This document shows, piece after piece, positions 46,125-57,077 of a stretch of DNA of 64,000 bases. The translations under genes were made by a program, and so were the position numbers. The first letter of the stretch is position 1, and every line of letters begins with the position of its first letter. Where the stretch lies: NCBI RefSeq assembly GCF_001050475.1, contig NZ_CP012034.1, forward strand, positions 2,418,001-2,482,000, read 5' to 3'. Under the pieces are notes generated by a model. The model did no database searches, was not told the DNA's origin, and saw nothing but the letters and a program-made list of their open reading frames with translations. The stretch is from Companilactobacillus ginsenosidimutans (GTDB lineage Bacteria > Bacillota > Bacilli > Lactobacillales > Lactobacillaceae).

Positions 46125-48983
46125 ATGCTGAACGATAAAATAGTAATTCATGGAGCACGTGCTCACAACTTAAAAAATATTAATGTAACAATACCACGAG
46201 ATAAATTAGTCGTTATGACTGGACTTTCTGGTTCCGGTAAGAGTTCATTGGCATTCGATACCTTGTATGCTGAAGGGCAAAGACGTTATGTTGAAAGTTT
46301 GTCATCATATGCTAGACAATTTTTGGGACAAATGGACAAGCCAGATGTCGATTCAATTGATGGGTTAAGTCCCGCAATTTCAATTGACCAAAAGACGACT
46401 TCAAAAAACCCAAGATCAACCGTCGGAACCGTCACAGAAATAAATGATTATTTGCGTCTACTTTGGGCACGTGTGGGGACACCAATCTGTCCTAATGATG
46501 GAACGGTAATTACCAGTCAATCTGCTCAACAAATGGTAGATTCAATTTTAAACTTGGATGATGGGACAAAGTTACAAGTACTTTCTCCAGTTATTCGTGC
46601 AAAAAAAGGACAACATAAAAAGGCTTTGGAACAAATTCAAAAACAAGGGTACGTCCGTATTCGTGTTGATGGAGAAGTTCATGATGTCTCCGAAGATTTA
46701 GAATTAGACAAAAATAAAAAGCATGATATTGATGTTATCGTTGATAGAATCGTTATTAATGATCACATCAAATCACGATTAACTGATTCAGTTGAAGCTG
46801 CCCTAAGATTATCAGACGGATACATGACAGCTGATGTTATTGATGGAGAACCAATGGTATTCTCTGAGAAGAATTCATGCCCATTATGTGGATTTACTGT
46901 TGGTGAACTTGAACCAAGACTGTTCTCATTTAACGCACCATTTGGTGCCTGTGAGGCCTGTGATGGTTTAGGTATGAAGTTAGAAGTCGATGTTGATTTG
47001 GTGATTCCTGACCCAAGTAAGAGCTTAAATGAAGGCGCAATTGTTCCTTGGAACCCAATTAGCTCTCAATATTATCCTGAAATGTTGGCTCAAGCAGCTA
47101 AGACTTTCAAGATTAATATGGATACACCGTTTAACAAGCTATCAAAACGTGAACGTGACTTAATTTTAAACGGTTCAGATGGTAAGAACTTCCATTTCCA
47201 TTACGAAAATGATTTTGGAAGTGTTAGGGATGTTGATGTTCCGTTTGAAGGCGTGTTGAAGAATATTAATCGTCGTTATCACGAAACAAACAGTGATTTT
47301 ACCCGTGAAGTTATGCGTAAGTACATGACGGAACTTACTTGTCCTGTTTGTCATGGTAAAAGATTAAATCGCCAAGCATTAGCCGTTAAAATAGAAGGTA
47401 AGGATATTGCTGAAGCTTCTGATTTTTCAATCAAAGATTCATTACCATTCTTCGAATCAGTAAAATTAGGTGAACAAAATACAGTTATTGCCAAACCAAT
47501 TTTGAAAGAAGTCAGAGACAGACTAGCTTTCTTAATTAATGTGGGCTTGGATTATTTGACATTGTCTCGTGCTGCTGGAACACTTTCTGGTGGTGAAGCA
47601 CAACGTATTCGTCTAGCCACACAAATCGGTTCTAACTTATCTGGTGTCATGTATATTCTTGATGAACCATCAATTGGATTGCATCAACGTGATAATGATC
47701 GATTGATTAATTCATTGAAGAAGATGCGTGATCTTGGTAATACGTTAATTGTTGTCGAGCATGATGAAGATACTATGCGTGCTGCCGATTATTTGATTGA
47801 TGTCGGTCCTGGTGCTGGTGAAAACGGTGGTGAAATCGTTGCTGCCGGAACTCCAAAACAGGTGGAGAAGAATTCAAAATCTCTAACTGGTCAATATTTG
47901 GCAGGAAAGAAATTTGTACCTGTTCCACTTGAGCGTCGTGCTGGTAGCGGTGATGTTGTTGAAGTCACTGGTGCTGCTGAGAATAACTTAAAGAATATTG
48001 ATGTTAAATTTCCATTAGGTAAATTTATTGGGGTTACTGGGGTCTCTGGATCCGGTAAATCAACCTTAGTAAATATGATTTTAAAGCGTGCCTTAGCACA
48101 AAAGATGAATCATAATTCTCAAAAGCCCGGTAAATATAAGAAAATTACCGGATATGACAAGTTGGAAAAGATGATTGCCATTGATCAAAGTCCAATTGGT
48201 CGTACACCAAGAAGTAATCCGGCAACATATACGGGTGTCTTTGATGATATTCGTGATTTGTTCTCACAAACAAATGAGGCTAAGTTACGTGGATATAAAA
48301 AGGGAAGATTCTCTTTCAATATCAAAGGCGGACGTTGTGAGAACTGTCGTGGAGACGGTATCATTAAAATCGAAATGAATTTCTTACCTGATGTTTATGT
48401 TCCTTGTGAGGTTTGTCATGGCACACGTTACAATTCAGAAACCTTGGAAGTTACCTACAAGGGTAAAAATATTTCTGAAGTACTTGATATGAAAGTTGCT
48501 GAAGCATTAGATTTCTTCAGTAATATTCCACGTATCAAGAGAAAACTCCAAACAATTGTTGATGTTGGTTTAGGCTATGTTTCACTAGGACAGTCAGCTA
48601 CACAGTTATCCGGTGGTGAAGCTCAAAGAATGAAGTTGGCATCAGAACTTTACAAGAAGTCTAATGGTAAGAACTTCTACATTCTTGATGAACCTACAAC
48701 AGGGCTCCATACGGATGATATCAAACGTTTACTGGACGTTCTCCAAAGATTAGTTGATGAAGGCAATACTGTTTTAGTAATTGAACATAACTTGGATGTT
48801 ATAAAATCAGCTGATTGGGTCATTGATCTTGGACCAGAAGGTGGAGAAGGTGGCGGAAAAGTAGTAGCTACCGGAACACCAGAACATATTGCTAAAGTTA
48901 AAAAGAGCTACACAGGACAGTATTTAGGTCCAATTCTTGAACGTGATACTAAACGTACAAAAGATGCACTTAAGAAAAAATAA
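46125..48983 (+). CDS. uvrA: Excinuclease ABC subunit A
   Basis: A 952-residue damage sensor with two ABC ATPase halves. The first Walker A is [20 protein letters not shown] (residues 32 on), the second [15 protein letters not shown] (about 641). Signatures [16 protein letters not shown] and [16 protein letters not shown], and Walker B segments [11 protein letters not shown] and [11 protein letters not shown] are intact. Zinc fingers are [16 protein letters not shown] with CEAC, and [16 protein letters not shown] with CEVC. It forms a two-gene operon with uvrB, ended by a strong bidirectional terminator. Confidence 0.98.
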   Translation: MLNDKIVIHGARAHNLKNINVTIPRDKLVVMTGLSGSGKSSLAFDTLYAEGQRRYVESLSSYARQFLGQMDKPDVDSIDGLSPAISIDQKTTSKNPRSTVGTVTEINDYLRLLWARVGTPICPNDGTVITSQSAQQMVDSILNLDDGTKLQVLSPVIRAKKGQHKKALEQIQKQGYVRIRVDGEVHDVSEDLELDKNKKHDIDVIVDRIVINDHIKSRLTDSVEAALRLSDGYMTADVIDGEPMVFSEKNSCPLCGFTVGELEPRLFSFNAPFGACEACDGLGMKLEVDVDLVIPDPSKSLNEGAIVPWNPISSQYYPEMLAQAAKTFKINMDTPFNKLSKRERDLILNGSDGKNFHFHYENDFGSVRDVDVPFEGVLKNINRRYHETNSDFTREVMRKYMTELTCPVCHGKRLNRQALAVKIEGKDIAEASDFSIKDSLPFFESVKLGEQNTVIAKPILKEVRDRLAFLINVGLDYLTLSRAAGTLSGGEAQRIRLATQIGSNLSGVMYILDEPSIGLHQRDNDRLINSLKKMRDLGNTLIVVEHDEDTMRAADYLIDVGPGAGENGGEIVAAGTPKQVEKNSKSLTGQYLAGKKFVPVPLERRAGSGDVVEVTGAAENNLKNIDVKFPLGKFIGVTGVSGSGKSTLVNMILKRALAQKMNHNSQKPGKYKKITGYDKLEKMIAIDQSPIGRTPRSNPATYTGVFDDIRDLFSQTNEAKLRGYKKGRFSFNIKGGRCENCRGDGIIKIEMNFLPDVYVPCEVCHGTRYNSETLEVTYKGKNISEVLDMKVAEALDFFSNIPRIKRKLQTIVDVGLGYVSLGQSATQLSGGEAQRMKLASELYKKSNGKNFYILDEPTTGLHTDDIKRLLDVLQRLVDEGNTVLVIEHNLDVIKSADWVIDLGPEGGEGGGKVVATGTPEHIAKVKKSYTGQYLGPILERDTKRTKDALKKK

Positions 48984-49014
48984 AAAGTCAGGCCATTATG
49001 GCCTGACTTTTTTT
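48983..49014. terminator. Bidirectional terminator between uvrA and the antiporter gene
   Basis: AAAAGTCAGGCC and GGCCTGACTTTT are perfect inverted repeats around ATTAT, with T/A runs on both sides. Confidence 0.9.
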
Positions 49015-51027
49015 CTATGCTTCGTTAATTGATTGCATGTAGACTAATTGATCAGTAGAAATCTGTTCATATAATTCATTACCAAGTTCACTATTATATT
49101 TCTTAGAAGCTACCTGGGCTTGAATGAAGTTGTATTCATATTGAAAAGCTTTGATCAATAGTTCGTTTTGAGCCTCAATAATAGATTCACCGGAGGATCC
49201 TGAAAGTCTCCGGTGTCTCTCGTCATATGCACGACTAACAATACTGATTTCTTTTGTATCGTAATTATCTGGATTTTTCATCAAGTAATTTGAAACTATA
49301 GAGTAGGGTTTCTTTTCAATGGTTTGCATATTTGACCACATTTGTCTGTTACGCTTGATCATTTCCTCACGGCTAGTACCACTCCTTGGTTTGAATTGAC
49401 GAAGTTGTTTTCTAAACTGACGGGATTTTTTGCTAGGAGAAAATCTAGTACCGACTTTGAATTTGAAGAATAGTCGCCATCTTTGAAATCCATTTTGTTG
49501 ATATCTAAGATTGGTGCTTTGCGCAACTCTCATAAATAATTGTGCATCAAGTGAACTGATTTCTTCCTTATCCAAACTTTGATTGATTGATTCTTCCTCA
49601 AGCTCGAAACATTTGGAAAAAATATCACTCAATTTGCTGCGATTAACGTGTCCGTCAACGGTACGTTGCCCATCTAAAATATTGATTACTTCGAGAATTC
49701 CAGGTTCGTTGCCATGAATTGATTTGATGGTTTGAAATGCATTATTCACCATTTTATCTTTGGCAACTGTCAGATCTTTTTCCGAGACCTTGGAAACTTG
49801 CTTAGGAAGCATTAAAGGTAGGACAAGTGTCGGTATTAAGAGACTTGTAATAATTACCACTGACGCAATAAAGATAATATCAGTTCGAAAAGTAAATGCA
49901 TTGCCATCCAAAGTTAGTGGTAATGAGAATGCCATTGCCAACGTGATAGTTCCGTGGACACCGCTAAGCGCTATAACTACACTATTACTATTTTTATCAT
50001 GCTTATCCCAAGCACGTATTTTGGCAAAATCAAGTTTTGTCCATAAATATCTAAGAAGAGTCATAACTAAGTAGAGCAAAACACCAATGGCCACTAGTAA
50101 TAATATTGAACCGGTTCCTCGTCTGTGAAGACTAATTATTACTCTTGGCAATGACAGTCCCAATAGGATAAATACTATTCCATTTAAAATGCTAGCAATA
50201 ATGGACCAAGTTGATGACATAACAATTTGTAGTTTCGATGAAGTTAATCTCAGTCGATCTTGTTGCACACCGTGAATTAGTCCAGTTACAACTACCGCTA
50301 AAATTCCTGATACACCAAGAGCTTCAGCAATTAGATAAACTACGAATGGGGTCAAAAGTGTATACGGAACGATAACAGAAGGAGTGTCAACACTACTATT
50401 TATTAGAAAAATTCGGCCTCTAACTATAATTGAACCTAAAATTGCCCCAACAATAATTCCACCGAAAAATACAAATAAGAAGTTACCAATTCCGTTCCAA
50501 ACGGAGAATTGTCCGGTGACGGCTGCACCAATGGCCAAATTCATAGCAACGATACCAGAAGCGTCGTTGAATAATGACTCATTTTCTAAGGTCGACATTA
50601 CCTCAGTTGGCACCATAACTTTATTGGTGATGGATGAAACCGCAACTGGATCCGTTGGCGTAATGATTGCACCAAGTGCAAAAGCGAGTGCCAACGACAA
50701 ACTTGGGAGAACCAAGTGTGTCAAAAATCCAATAATTAGAATTGATACAATTGCAAGTTCAACTGATAATGAAAATGTTGTCCCAAATTCATGTGTCAGT
50801 CGACGCAGACTAGTCTTTTGACCATCATTGAACATCAATACTGAAATAATAACTAATAAGAATACCTCAGGTTCTAATTCAAAATGTTTATAAATTGGGA
50901 ATAGAGATAGGATTAAGCCTGCACCAATTTGGAGAAAGGCTACAGGGACTATACTGAATCTGGTGTATAACGCATTTGCGGCAACAACTGCAGCAACAAG
51001 TAGTAAAACTAAGAAGACGGTATTCAT
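49015..51027 (-). CDS. Na+/H+ antiporter, CPA1/NhaP type
   Basis: A 670-residue cation/proton antiporter for pH and sodium homeostasis. Residues 1-415 hold about 12 membrane helices with the CPA1 core ALAFALGAIITPTDPVAVSS (about 96-115) and ENESLFNDASGIVAMNLAIG (about 148-167), containing the ion-binding Asp residues. A soluble C-terminal region of about 250 residues, rich in Arg, Lys and Gln, may be regulatory. It lies on the opposite strand between uvrA and rapZ, and looks inserted into an otherwise conserved gene string. Confidence 0.9.
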   Translation of the reverse strand: MNTVFLVLLLVAAVVAANALYTRFSIVPVAFLQIGAGLILSLFPIYKHFELEPEVFLLVIISVLMFNDGQKTSLRRLTHEFGTTFSLSVELAIVSILIIGFLTHLVLPSLSLALAFALGAIITPTDPVAVSSITNKVMVPTEVMSTLENESLFNDASGIVAMNLAIGAAVTGQFSVWNGIGNFLFVFFGGIIVGAILGSIIVRGRIFLINSSVDTPSVIVPYTLLTPFVVYLIAEALGVSGILAVVVTGLIHGVQQDRLRLTSSKLQIVMSSTWSIIASILNGIVFILLGLSLPRVIISLHRRGTGSILLLVAIGVLLYLVMTLLRYLWTKLDFAKIRAWDKHDKNSNSVVIALSGVHGTITLAMAFSLPLTLDGNAFTFRTDIIFIASVVIITSLLIPTLVLPLMLPKQVSKVSEKDLTVAKDKMVNNAFQTIKSIHGNEPGILEVINILDGQRTVDGHVNRSKLSDIFSKCFELEEESINQSLDKEEISSLDAQLFMRVAQSTNLRYQQNGFQRWRLFFKFKVGTRFSPSKKSRQFRKQLRQFKPRSGTSREEMIKRNRQMWSNMQTIEKKPYSIVSNYLMKNPDNYDTKEISIVSRAYDERHRRLSGSSGESIIEAQNELLIKAFQYEYNFIQAQVASKKYNSELGNELYEQISTDQLVYMQSINEA

Positions 51028-51152
51028 ACCAACTTCCCCCTCAAATTTGATTTGAAATAATTATACCGCTAAATAAATCTCGTATATGATGTTTCTAAAT
51101 AGACACGCCCGGGTTGCAATGTTATGCTAGTATCTGAATGCGAGGTGCACAG

Positions 51153-52067
51153 ATGTCAAAAAATGTACTTAATTTAGTTATAGTTACCGGAATGAGCGGG
51201 GCTGGAAAGACTGTTGCAATGCAATCTTTCGAAGACCTTGGTTATTTCTGTATTGATAATATGCCGCCGAATTTACTTCCAAAATTTTGGGAGTTAGTGC
51301 ACGAATCTGGAACTATCGACAAAGTTGCTTTAGTTGTTGATATCAGATCAAGAGCATTTTATGATGAAATTTTTTCAATGTTGGCCGAAGTTAATGCTGA
51401 CGAACAAGAACAAAATCAAAAAGTTGAAATGAAGATAATGTTCCTTGATGCCTCTGATGAGGAATTGGTTTCACGTTATAAAGAAACACGCCGTAGCCAT
51501 CCATTAGCTATGGAAGGAAGATTGTTAGATGGGATTCAAAAGGAACGTGAGTTATTGGGTGAAATGAAGTCAAGAGCTCAAGTTGTGATTGATACTACTG
51601 ATTTATCACCAAGACAACTTCGTGAGGCTATTTTTGACAACTTTCAGAAATCAGCTGAAGTACCAACTTTTCACATTGAAGTTATGTCATTTGGTTTTAA
51701 ATATGGACTTCCAATTGATGCAGATATTGTGATGGACGTCAGATTCTTGAGAAATCCTTTCTATGTCCCAGAACTCAAAGTTCAAACAGGAAAAGACAAG
51801 GACGTCTATGATTACGTTATGGACAGTCCCGAAACCGAGAAGTTTTATCAAAAATTATTTGATTTAATGAAATTCATTTTGCCTGGATATGAAAAAGAAG
51901 GTAAAACTAGTTTAACAGTCGCAATCGGTTGCACGGGTGGACAACACCGTTCCGTAGCAATTGCGGAAAGATTGGGCAAAGATCTAAAGGACAAGTATTA
52001 CGTTGATATTACTCATCGCGATATGGAAAAATCACAAAAGAAGGTTATTGAACATGGCAGCAAATAG
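51153..52067 (+). CDS. rapZ: RapZ family nucleotide-binding protein (YvcJ)
   Basis: A 304-residue P-loop protein. Walker A is GMSGAGKT at residues 13-20, and the C-terminal half has the conserved [20 protein letters not shown] and [10 protein letters not shown]. In Escherichia coli RapZ guides RNase E to a small RNA controlling cell-wall precursor synthesis, and in Bacillus YvcJ hydrolyses GTP and affects competence; here the role is inferred. The ATG at 51153 has GCGAGGTG upstream. The stop overlaps yvcK by 14 bases. Confidence 0.93.
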   Translation: MSKNVLNLVIVTGMSGAGKTVAMQSFEDLGYFCIDNMPPNLLPKFWELVHESGTIDKVALVVDIRSRAFYDEIFSMLAEVNADEQEQNQKVEMKIMFLDASDEELVSRYKETRRSHPLAMEGRLLDGIQKERELLGEMKSRAQVVIDTTDLSPRQLREAIFDNFQKSAEVPTFHIEVMSFGFKYGLPIDADIVMDVRFLRNPFYVPELKVQTGKDKDVYDYVMDSPETEKFYQKLFDLMKFILPGYEKEGKTSLTVAIGCTGGQHRSVAIAERLGKDLKDKYYVDITHRDMEKSQKKVIEHGSK

Positions 52068-53085
52068 GATAGTTCGTGTTGTTAAGGGACGTCGTCCAAA
52101 AGTTGTTGTTATAGGTGGGGGAACTGGTTTACCAGTTATTTTAAACAGTTTACGAAAAGAAGATGCCAATATTACCGCAATTGTTACAGTTGCCGATGAT
52201 GGGGGATCGTCAGGTATTATTCGCAATTATATTAACGTTGTTCCACCCGGGGATATCCGAAATGTGTTAGCATCACTCTCTGATTTACCAGAAGATGAGT
52301 TGGATGTGTTTCAACATAGGTTCAAAAGTGATGATGACTTTTTCTCGGGGCATGCGCTTGGTAATTTGATCATCGCTGCCTTAAGTGAAATGTCTCCTAA
52401 TATTTTCGATGCCGTTCAAGCGTTGTCAAAAATGATGAAGATTGATGGAAATGTTTTTCCTGCGTCAAATACTAAGTTGACTCTAAATGCTGAGTTTACT
52501 GATGGTACAACTTTGGCGGGTGAACATGAGATTACTCATTCAGGTAAGCATGTTAAAAGAGTCTGGGTAACCAACTCAGATAATCCAGAAGAAAAACCCA
52601 AGACCTTGCTTCCAGTGTTAGCTTCAATCATGCAAGCAGATGTGGTTGTGCTTGGACCTGGTAGCTTGTTTACTAGTATTCTTCCTAATTTAATGATTGA
52701 ACAAATTGGTGAGGCAGTTAAACAAACTCCCGCTGAAGTAGTCTATATTTGCAATATCATGACCCAAATTGGTGAAACAGAAAACTTTACTGATGCTGAT
52801 CACGTTCGCGTACTCGATAATCATTTAGGTGGGAATTTTGTCGATACAGTTTTGGTCAATACTCGTCCCGTTCCAGAAGATTATATGGACCATAAAAAAT
52901 ATGACGAGTATATTAATCAAGTTACACCTGATTTTGAAGGTTTGAGAGATATGGGTTGCCGTGTAATTTCTGATGACTTTTTGAAGTTGCGAGATCACGG
53001 AGCCTTTCATGACGGCGATAAAATTGCCCATGAAATTTTAAATTTGGCTTTTCAGTCAGGGAATAGAAAAAATGAGGTGAGATAA
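52054..53085 (+). CDS. yvcK: YvcK family protein (gluconeogenesis/cell-wall factor)
   Basis: A 343-residue protein of the CofD-like UPF0052 family, which binds UDP-sugars and is needed for growth on gluconeogenic carbon and for normal cell shape in Bacillus. [20 protein letters not shown] is near residue 17, and [15 protein letters not shown] with [10 protein letters not shown] is the nucleotide-site region. The ATG at 52054 overlaps the end of rapZ by 14 bases with AAGAAGG upstream. whiA starts with no gap, so the three genes form one operon. Confidence 0.93.
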   Translation: MAANRIVRVVKGRRPKVVVIGGGTGLPVILNSLRKEDANITAIVTVADDGGSSGIIRNYINVVPPGDIRNVLASLSDLPEDELDVFQHRFKSDDDFFSGHALGNLIIAALSEMSPNIFDAVQALSKMMKIDGNVFPASNTKLTLNAEFTDGTTLAGEHEITHSGKHVKRVWVTNSDNPEEKPKTLLPVLASIMQADVVVLGPGSLFTSILPNLMIEQIGEAVKQTPAEVVYICNIMTQIGETENFTDADHVRVLDNHLGGNFVDTVLVNTRPVPEDYMDHKKYDEYINQVTPDFEGLRDMGCRVISDDFLKLRDHGAFHDGDKIAHEILNLAFQSGNRKNEVR

Positions 53086-54021
53086 ATGGCTTCGTATGCA
53101 AGTGAGGTTAAGAAAGAACTCACTGGTTTAGAGGTCCATCCAGAGCACGCACGTGTTGAGTTGTCAGCTTTAATCAGAATGAATGGTTCGTTAAGTTTAC
53201 AAAATCATCATTTTGTATTAACAACTCAAACAGAGAATCCGGCAATTGCTCGGAGAATATTCTCATTAATTAAGCAAAAGTATGGCATGGAATCTGAACT
53301 TTTAGTTCGTAAGAAAATGAAGTTGAAGAAGAATAATCAATATCTTGTTCGACTCAAACGTAATACTAATGAAGTGTTACAAGATTTAGGTATTTTAGAT
53401 GAAACAGGTTTATCAATTAATACTGATGTAACGCCTGATATTTTGAATGAAGATCAAAGAATGCGTTCATATTTACGTGGTGCATTCTTGGCAACAGGTA
53501 GTGTTAATAATCCAGAGACTTCAAGATACCATTTGGAAATTTATTCATTGTATGAGTCACACAACGCTGATATTGCCGAAATGATGAATCATTTTGGCTT
53601 GAATGCTAAAACAACAAAACGCCGTAACGGGTATATTACCTATCTAAAGGAAGCTGAACGCATCGCCGACTTTCTGCAGTTGATTGGTGCTACTAACTCA
53701 ATGTTAAAATTCGAAGATATTCGGATTGTCCGCGATATGCGCAACTCTGTTAATCGTCTGGTTAATTGCGAAAATGCAAATATCAATAAGACCGTTGCCG
53801 CTGCGGAGCGTCAAGTTGAAAACATTAAGCATCTTCGAGATACGATAGGACTTGATTCATTACCACAAAAACTACAAGAAATTGCTGTTTTGAGATTGGA
53901 TAATCCTGAAGTCTCATTGAAGGAGCTCGGAGATATGGTTCCTAGTGGGGCAATTTCCAAATCAGGAATCAATCATCGACTAAGAAAAATTAATCAGTTG
54001 GCTGAAGAAGCTAGCGCATAA
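53086..54021 (+). CDS. whiA: DNA-binding protein WhiA
   Basis: A 311-residue protein with a LAGLIDADG endonuclease-like N-terminal domain that has lost the nuclease function ([20 protein letters not shown] near residues 128-147) and a C-terminal helix-turn-helix ([31 protein letters not shown]). In Streptomyces it controls sporulation; in Firmicutes it influences division and chromosome segregation. GAGGTGAG precedes the ATG directly after the yvcK stop. Confidence 0.95.
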   Translation: MASYASEVKKELTGLEVHPEHARVELSALIRMNGSLSLQNHHFVLTTQTENPAIARRIFSLIKQKYGMESELLVRKKMKLKKNNQYLVRLKRNTNEVLQDLGILDETGLSINTDVTPDILNEDQRMRSYLRGAFLATGSVNNPETSRYHLEIYSLYESHNADIAEMMNHFGLNAKTTKRRNGYITYLKEAERIADFLQLIGATNSMLKFEDIRIVRDMRNSVNRLVNCENANINKTVAAAERQVENIKHLRDTIGLDSLPQKLQEIAVLRLDNPEVSLKELGDMVPSGAISKSGINHRLRKINQLAEEASA

Positions 54022-54075
54022 AAAAAGCATTATCTAATTTCGTCCTTTTGAGGGATGAAATCTGATAATGCTTTT
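54022..54075. terminator. Bidirectional terminator between whiA and the hydrolase gene
   Basis: A long stem pairs AAAAAGCATTATC with GATAATGCTTTTT and continues inward with ATTTC/GAAAT and TCC/GGG-type pairs around TTTTGA. It serves both convergent genes. Confidence 0.85.
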
Positions 54076-54791
54076 TATTTGATTACAGAATTATTTAACC
54101 AAGTAATTAGGATATTGGAAATTTCGTCTTGTTGACGGGCATTACTGATTGAGGCTTTTTTATCGTGACGTTGTTTTCCGTAACTGCCGAATCCAGCATG
54201 GTTTCCACCAGTTATTTGCGTATAGACTGTGGTCGTTGGTAAGTATTTTTTTGCACCATTAAATTTAGATTGATTGAGGACACCATCATTTGTTCCGGTG
54301 ATTGAAAGCACGGGTACTTTAGCTTTTTTTAAATCACCTTTTTCTTCAGGATAACTTGCCAAGAAGAAGACACCCTTTAAATCTTTGGGGTTGTCGTGGG
54401 CATATCTGGCAGCCATGGTCCCACCAAGTGAGTGTCCGCCGATGATATAATTTTTATTTTGTTGAATTTTTTTAGCAACATTAGGATTAAGAACCGCCAA
54501 ATCCAGTGTGAACCTGACAATATAAACTGAATATCCAGCTGCAGCAACTTTTTCTGCCCAAATACTGTAACTCTTAGGATCTACAAGTGCACCAGGATAA
54601 AAAATAACCATTGGCTTACTGTCATCGCCTTGAAATTTTGTAGTATTCAAAACTTGTGTTGAACTTTTTGCTGCATCTTCTGCTTTTGAAGAAGGTTGGT
54701 ATTCTAAAACTTTGGTTGTCCCAAAGATGATTGTCGCAATAATTAGTATCGTGGCAATTATTCGAAATAGCCACTTTGATGAATTTTTCAT
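54075..54791 (-). CDS. Alpha/beta hydrolase, membrane-anchored
   Basis: A 238-residue hydrolase. The ATG at 54791 has GAGGACA upstream. An N-terminal hydrophobic segment (residues about 6-25, LFRIIATILIIATIIFGTTK) should anchor it outside the membrane. The nucleophile elbow is GGHSLGGTMAARYA with the catalytic Ser, the acid is probably the Asp in SITGTNDGVLN and the His is in GGNHAGFGSYG. VIFYPGALVDPKSYSIWAEK marks the oxyanion-hole strand. The fold suggests an esterase or dienelactone hydrolase relative; the substrate is unknown. Confidence 0.82.
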   Translation of the reverse strand: MKNSSKWLFRIIATILIIATIIFGTTKVLEYQPSSKAEDAAKSSTQVLNTTKFQGDDSKPMVIFYPGALVDPKSYSIWAEKVAAAGYSVYIVRFTLDLAVLNPNVAKKIQQNKNYIIGGHSLGGTMAARYAHDNPKDLKGVFFLASYPEEKGDLKKAKVPVLSITGTNDGVLNQSKFNGAKKYLPTTTVYTQITGGNHAGFGSYGKQRHDKKASISNARQQDEISNILITWLNNSVIK

Positions 54792-54818
54792 GTAAATGTC
54801 CTCATGAATAATAATAAC

Positions 54819-54851
54819 AAAAAACACCTCTGAAAAATTTTCTCAGAGGTG
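54819..54851 (-). terminator. Terminator after the first DHA2 transporter gene
   Basis: CACCTCTGA (54825-54833) pairs with TCAGAGGTG (54843-54851); on the minus strand a run of T follows. It separates the transporter gene from the hydrolase gene downstream. Confidence 0.8.
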
Positions 54852-54856
54852 AAATT

Positions 54857-56254
54857 TTAGTTTTGCTTTAAAGTTTTTTTGTAATCTTTGACTAATATTG
54901 CGAAAATCAATCCAAATAATGCAATTACAAAGAAGAATGTAAATACGCTGTGATATCCCGCCAGTCCACCATTTACTGGTAAGTGATGATTTTGATTCGA
55001 TGATACTAGGATTAATGTTGCCAAACTGACACCCAATGATCCTAATAGCTGTCTAACTGTTGTGATAATTGCCGTCCCATGAGGGATTAATTCTTGAGAA
55101 AGTGAATTTCCTCCAAGAGTAGTGGCAGGCATCATAACAAAGGCATTTCCACCTTCAATTAGCATCGCGATGAGAATCATGGCCCAAATGTTTAACTTGA
55201 AATTAAGGATGAATAGTAGGAACCAACCAACAACAATCATCGACATCCCAGTTAACAAAGTTGGTTTGAATCCGATTCTATCTGCTAATTTACCAGTTAG
55301 TGGATTCAAGATGCTGAGCAATATTGCTGGTGGCACCAATGCTAATCCGGAAATCAGAATAGAAGTGTGTAAAATATTTTGATAATAAAGAGGATAAATA
55401 ATGGTTACAACGATTAACGAAATGTAGGAAAATCCAGTTAGCAAAATCGCTAAATCAAAGTTAAATGATTTCATGACTTTCAAATCTAGAAGTGGGTCAT
55501 TTGCCGTCAACTGACGATAAATAAATAAACCGGTGAGGATAATACTGATTACTAATAAAATTAGTAGGCTATTATCCAATGAATGTGCTGCGCCTGCCTG
55601 GTTTACAACATAAAGCAGACCAACTAATCCAAGTAAATAAATAATTGAAATAAAATCGAGTTTAACTTTTTTTCGTGGCATAACATCTTGTATGAAAAAT
55701 AATCCTAAGACGAATATTGCTACCATGATGATTAGGAATATTACGAATAATCCTTGCCATTTAAGCCAATTCAAAACAATTCCGGAGATGATAGGCCCGC
55801 TGGCTAGGGCTGAACCCATTACCAGTCCAGCCATCCCCATTGTTCCACCACGTTGATCTCGCTCGGTTATTTCTAGTAGAACTGATTGAAACGACGGAAA
55901 TAGGATCCCTACTCCGACGGCTTCCAAAGCTCTACCCAACATAGCCAATGGAAAATTTGGTGCTAGGATGATGATAAATGTCCCAATTCCAAAAATTGCC
56001 ACGACGCTGAGAAATAATTTTTTGAACGAGATATTATTTAACAACCAAGGGCTAATTGGCATCATGATACACATGATTAGCATAAATCCAGTCGTCAGCC
56101 ATTGAATGGTTGGTGCTGTTACTCCGAAGAACTTCATCAATGTCGGATAGGCGGTAGACAAAGACGACTGACTAATCGACATTGTAAAAGTTCCTGCTAA
56201 GAGAGTACTGACAAAAAGTTTTCTATTTATAATTTTGTTTGTATTGCTTGTCAT
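54857..56254 (-). CDS. MFS drug transporter, DHA2 type (14 helices)
   Basis: A 465-residue transporter of the EmrB/QacA-like DHA2 family. The ATG at 56254 has AAAGGAG upstream. The family opening SISQSSLSTAYPTLMKFFGV and QWLTTGFMLIMCIMMPISPW are at about residues 23-64, and GRALEAVGVGILFPSFQSVL carries motif C-like Gly residues. About 14 helices are visible. Substrates could be toxic organic cations or lipophilic drugs, but no specificity can be read. It resembles the second DHA2 gene at 58759. Confidence 0.88.
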   Translation of the reverse strand: MTSNTNKIINRKLFVSTLLAGTFTMSISQSSLSTAYPTLMKFFGVTAPTIQWLTTGFMLIMCIMMPISPWLLNNISFKKLFLSVVAIFGIGTFIIILAPNFPLAMLGRALEAVGVGILFPSFQSVLLEITERDQRGGTMGMAGLVMGSALASGPIISGIVLNWLKWQGLFVIFLIIMVAIFVLGLFFIQDVMPRKKVKLDFISIIYLLGLVGLLYVVNQAGAAHSLDNSLLILLVISIILTGLFIYRQLTANDPLLDLKVMKSFNFDLAILLTGFSYISLIVVTIIYPLYYQNILHTSILISGLALVPPAILLSILNPLTGKLADRIGFKPTLLTGMSMIVVGWFLLFILNFKLNIWAMILIAMLIEGGNAFVMMPATTLGGNSLSQELIPHGTAIITTVRQLLGSLGVSLATLILVSSNQNHHLPVNGGLAGYHSVFTFFFVIALFGLIFAILVKDYKKTLKQN

Positions 56255-56310
56255 AATTTCTCCTTTCAATCAAAAGAATAGTCGAAATAAAATTATTTGT
56301 CTATGGACGC

Positions 56311-56345
56311 AAAAAAAGAGGGATGCAAGTAATTTGCACTCCCTC
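56311..56345 (-). terminator. clpP terminator
   Basis: On the minus strand GAGGGA pairs with TCCCTC and TGCAA with TTGCA around a short loop (56318-56345), followed by seven T. Confidence 0.82.
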
Positions 56346-56357
56346 CAATTTAAAAGA

Positions 56358-56951
56358 TTATTTCTTGTCTTCTGGCTTGTTGCTCATGATTTCATCAATC
56401 AAACCATAATCCTTAGCTTCTTGAGCTGTCATATAGTTATCACGATCTGTATCTTTTTGTAGTTTTTCGAAAGTTTGGCCAGAATTGTCAGCCAAGATGT
56501 GATTTAATCTTTTTCTTGTCTTCAAAATTTCTTGTGCAGCAATTTCGATTTCTGTTTGTTGTCCTTGAGCACCACCGAGTGGTTGGTGAATAAGAACTGT
56601 TGAATTAGGTAGAGCAAAACGTTTGCCCTTTGTACCTGATGACAATAGGACTGAACCCATTGAAGCAGCCAAACCTGTAGCAATAGTTTGAACATCAGAT
56701 TTTACGAAATTCATAGTATCCACGATAGCTAAACCATCGGTAACTGAGCCACCAGGTGAGTTGATGTACATGGAAATGTCCTTATCTGAATCTTGGGCGT
56801 CTAGAAATAGTAATTCTGCAATAACTGTGTTTGCCATTTGGCTGTTAACTTCGCCAGATAGCATGATAATTCTATCCTTTAATAATCTCGAATAAATGTC
56901 ATAGGCACGTTCGCCACGTGAACTTTGTTCAATAACTGTAGGAACTAACAT
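56358..56951 (-). CDS. clpP: ATP-dependent Clp protease proteolytic subunit
   Basis: A 197-residue serine protease that forms a 14-subunit chamber fed by ClpC, ClpX or ClpE. Catalytic residues are visible as S97 in [14 protein letters not shown]122 in [13 protein letters not shown] and the later Asp in the [18 protein letters not shown] region. The [19 protein letters not shown] segment is the handle. GGAGGCAT lies upstream. A CIRCE operator overlaps its promoter, so heat-shock repressor HrcA probably controls it. It lies between two transporter regions. Confidence 0.98.
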   Translation of the reverse strand: MLVPTVIEQSSRGERAYDIYSRLLKDRIIMLSGEVNSQMANTVIAELLFLDAQDSDKDISMYINSPGGSVTDGLAIVDTMNFVKSDVQTIATGLAASMGSVLLSSGTKGKRFALPNSTVLIHQPLGGAQGQQTEIEIAAQEILKTRKRLNHILADNSGQTFEKLQKDTDRDNYMTAQEAKDYGLIDEIMSNKPEDKK

Positions 56952-56972
56952 AAAATGCCTCCTGTTTTTTGA

Positions 56973-56999
56973 TTAGCACTCTTAACGGTACGGTGCTAA
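56973..56999 (-). promoter_or_regulatory. CIRCE heat-shock operator of clpP
   Basis: The left arm TTAGCACTC is perfect, the spacer is nine bases, and the right arm CGGTGCTAA matches GAGTGCTAA at seven of nine positions. It lies at the end of the predicted clpP promoter, so HrcA bound here would block transcription. No hrcA gene is in the window. Confidence 0.85.
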
Positions 57000-57026
57000 T
57001 TTAGCATATAAATAATACAGGGTCAA
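56998..57026 (-). promoter_or_regulatory. clpP promoter
   Basis: On the minus strand TTGACC (57021-57026), a 17-bp spacer and TAAATT (56998-57003). The -10 overlaps the CIRCE right arm by two bases. Confidence 0.6.
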
Positions 57027-57077
57027 CAAACTAGCACTATATTATGTAAAAAAAATTATCATTTGAATATTAATGAT

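Noticed and set aside
57021..57026. CtsR site before clpP
   Set aside because: Only one GGTCAA half-site exists and the second half is missing; it is better explained as the TTGACC -35 box on the minus strand.
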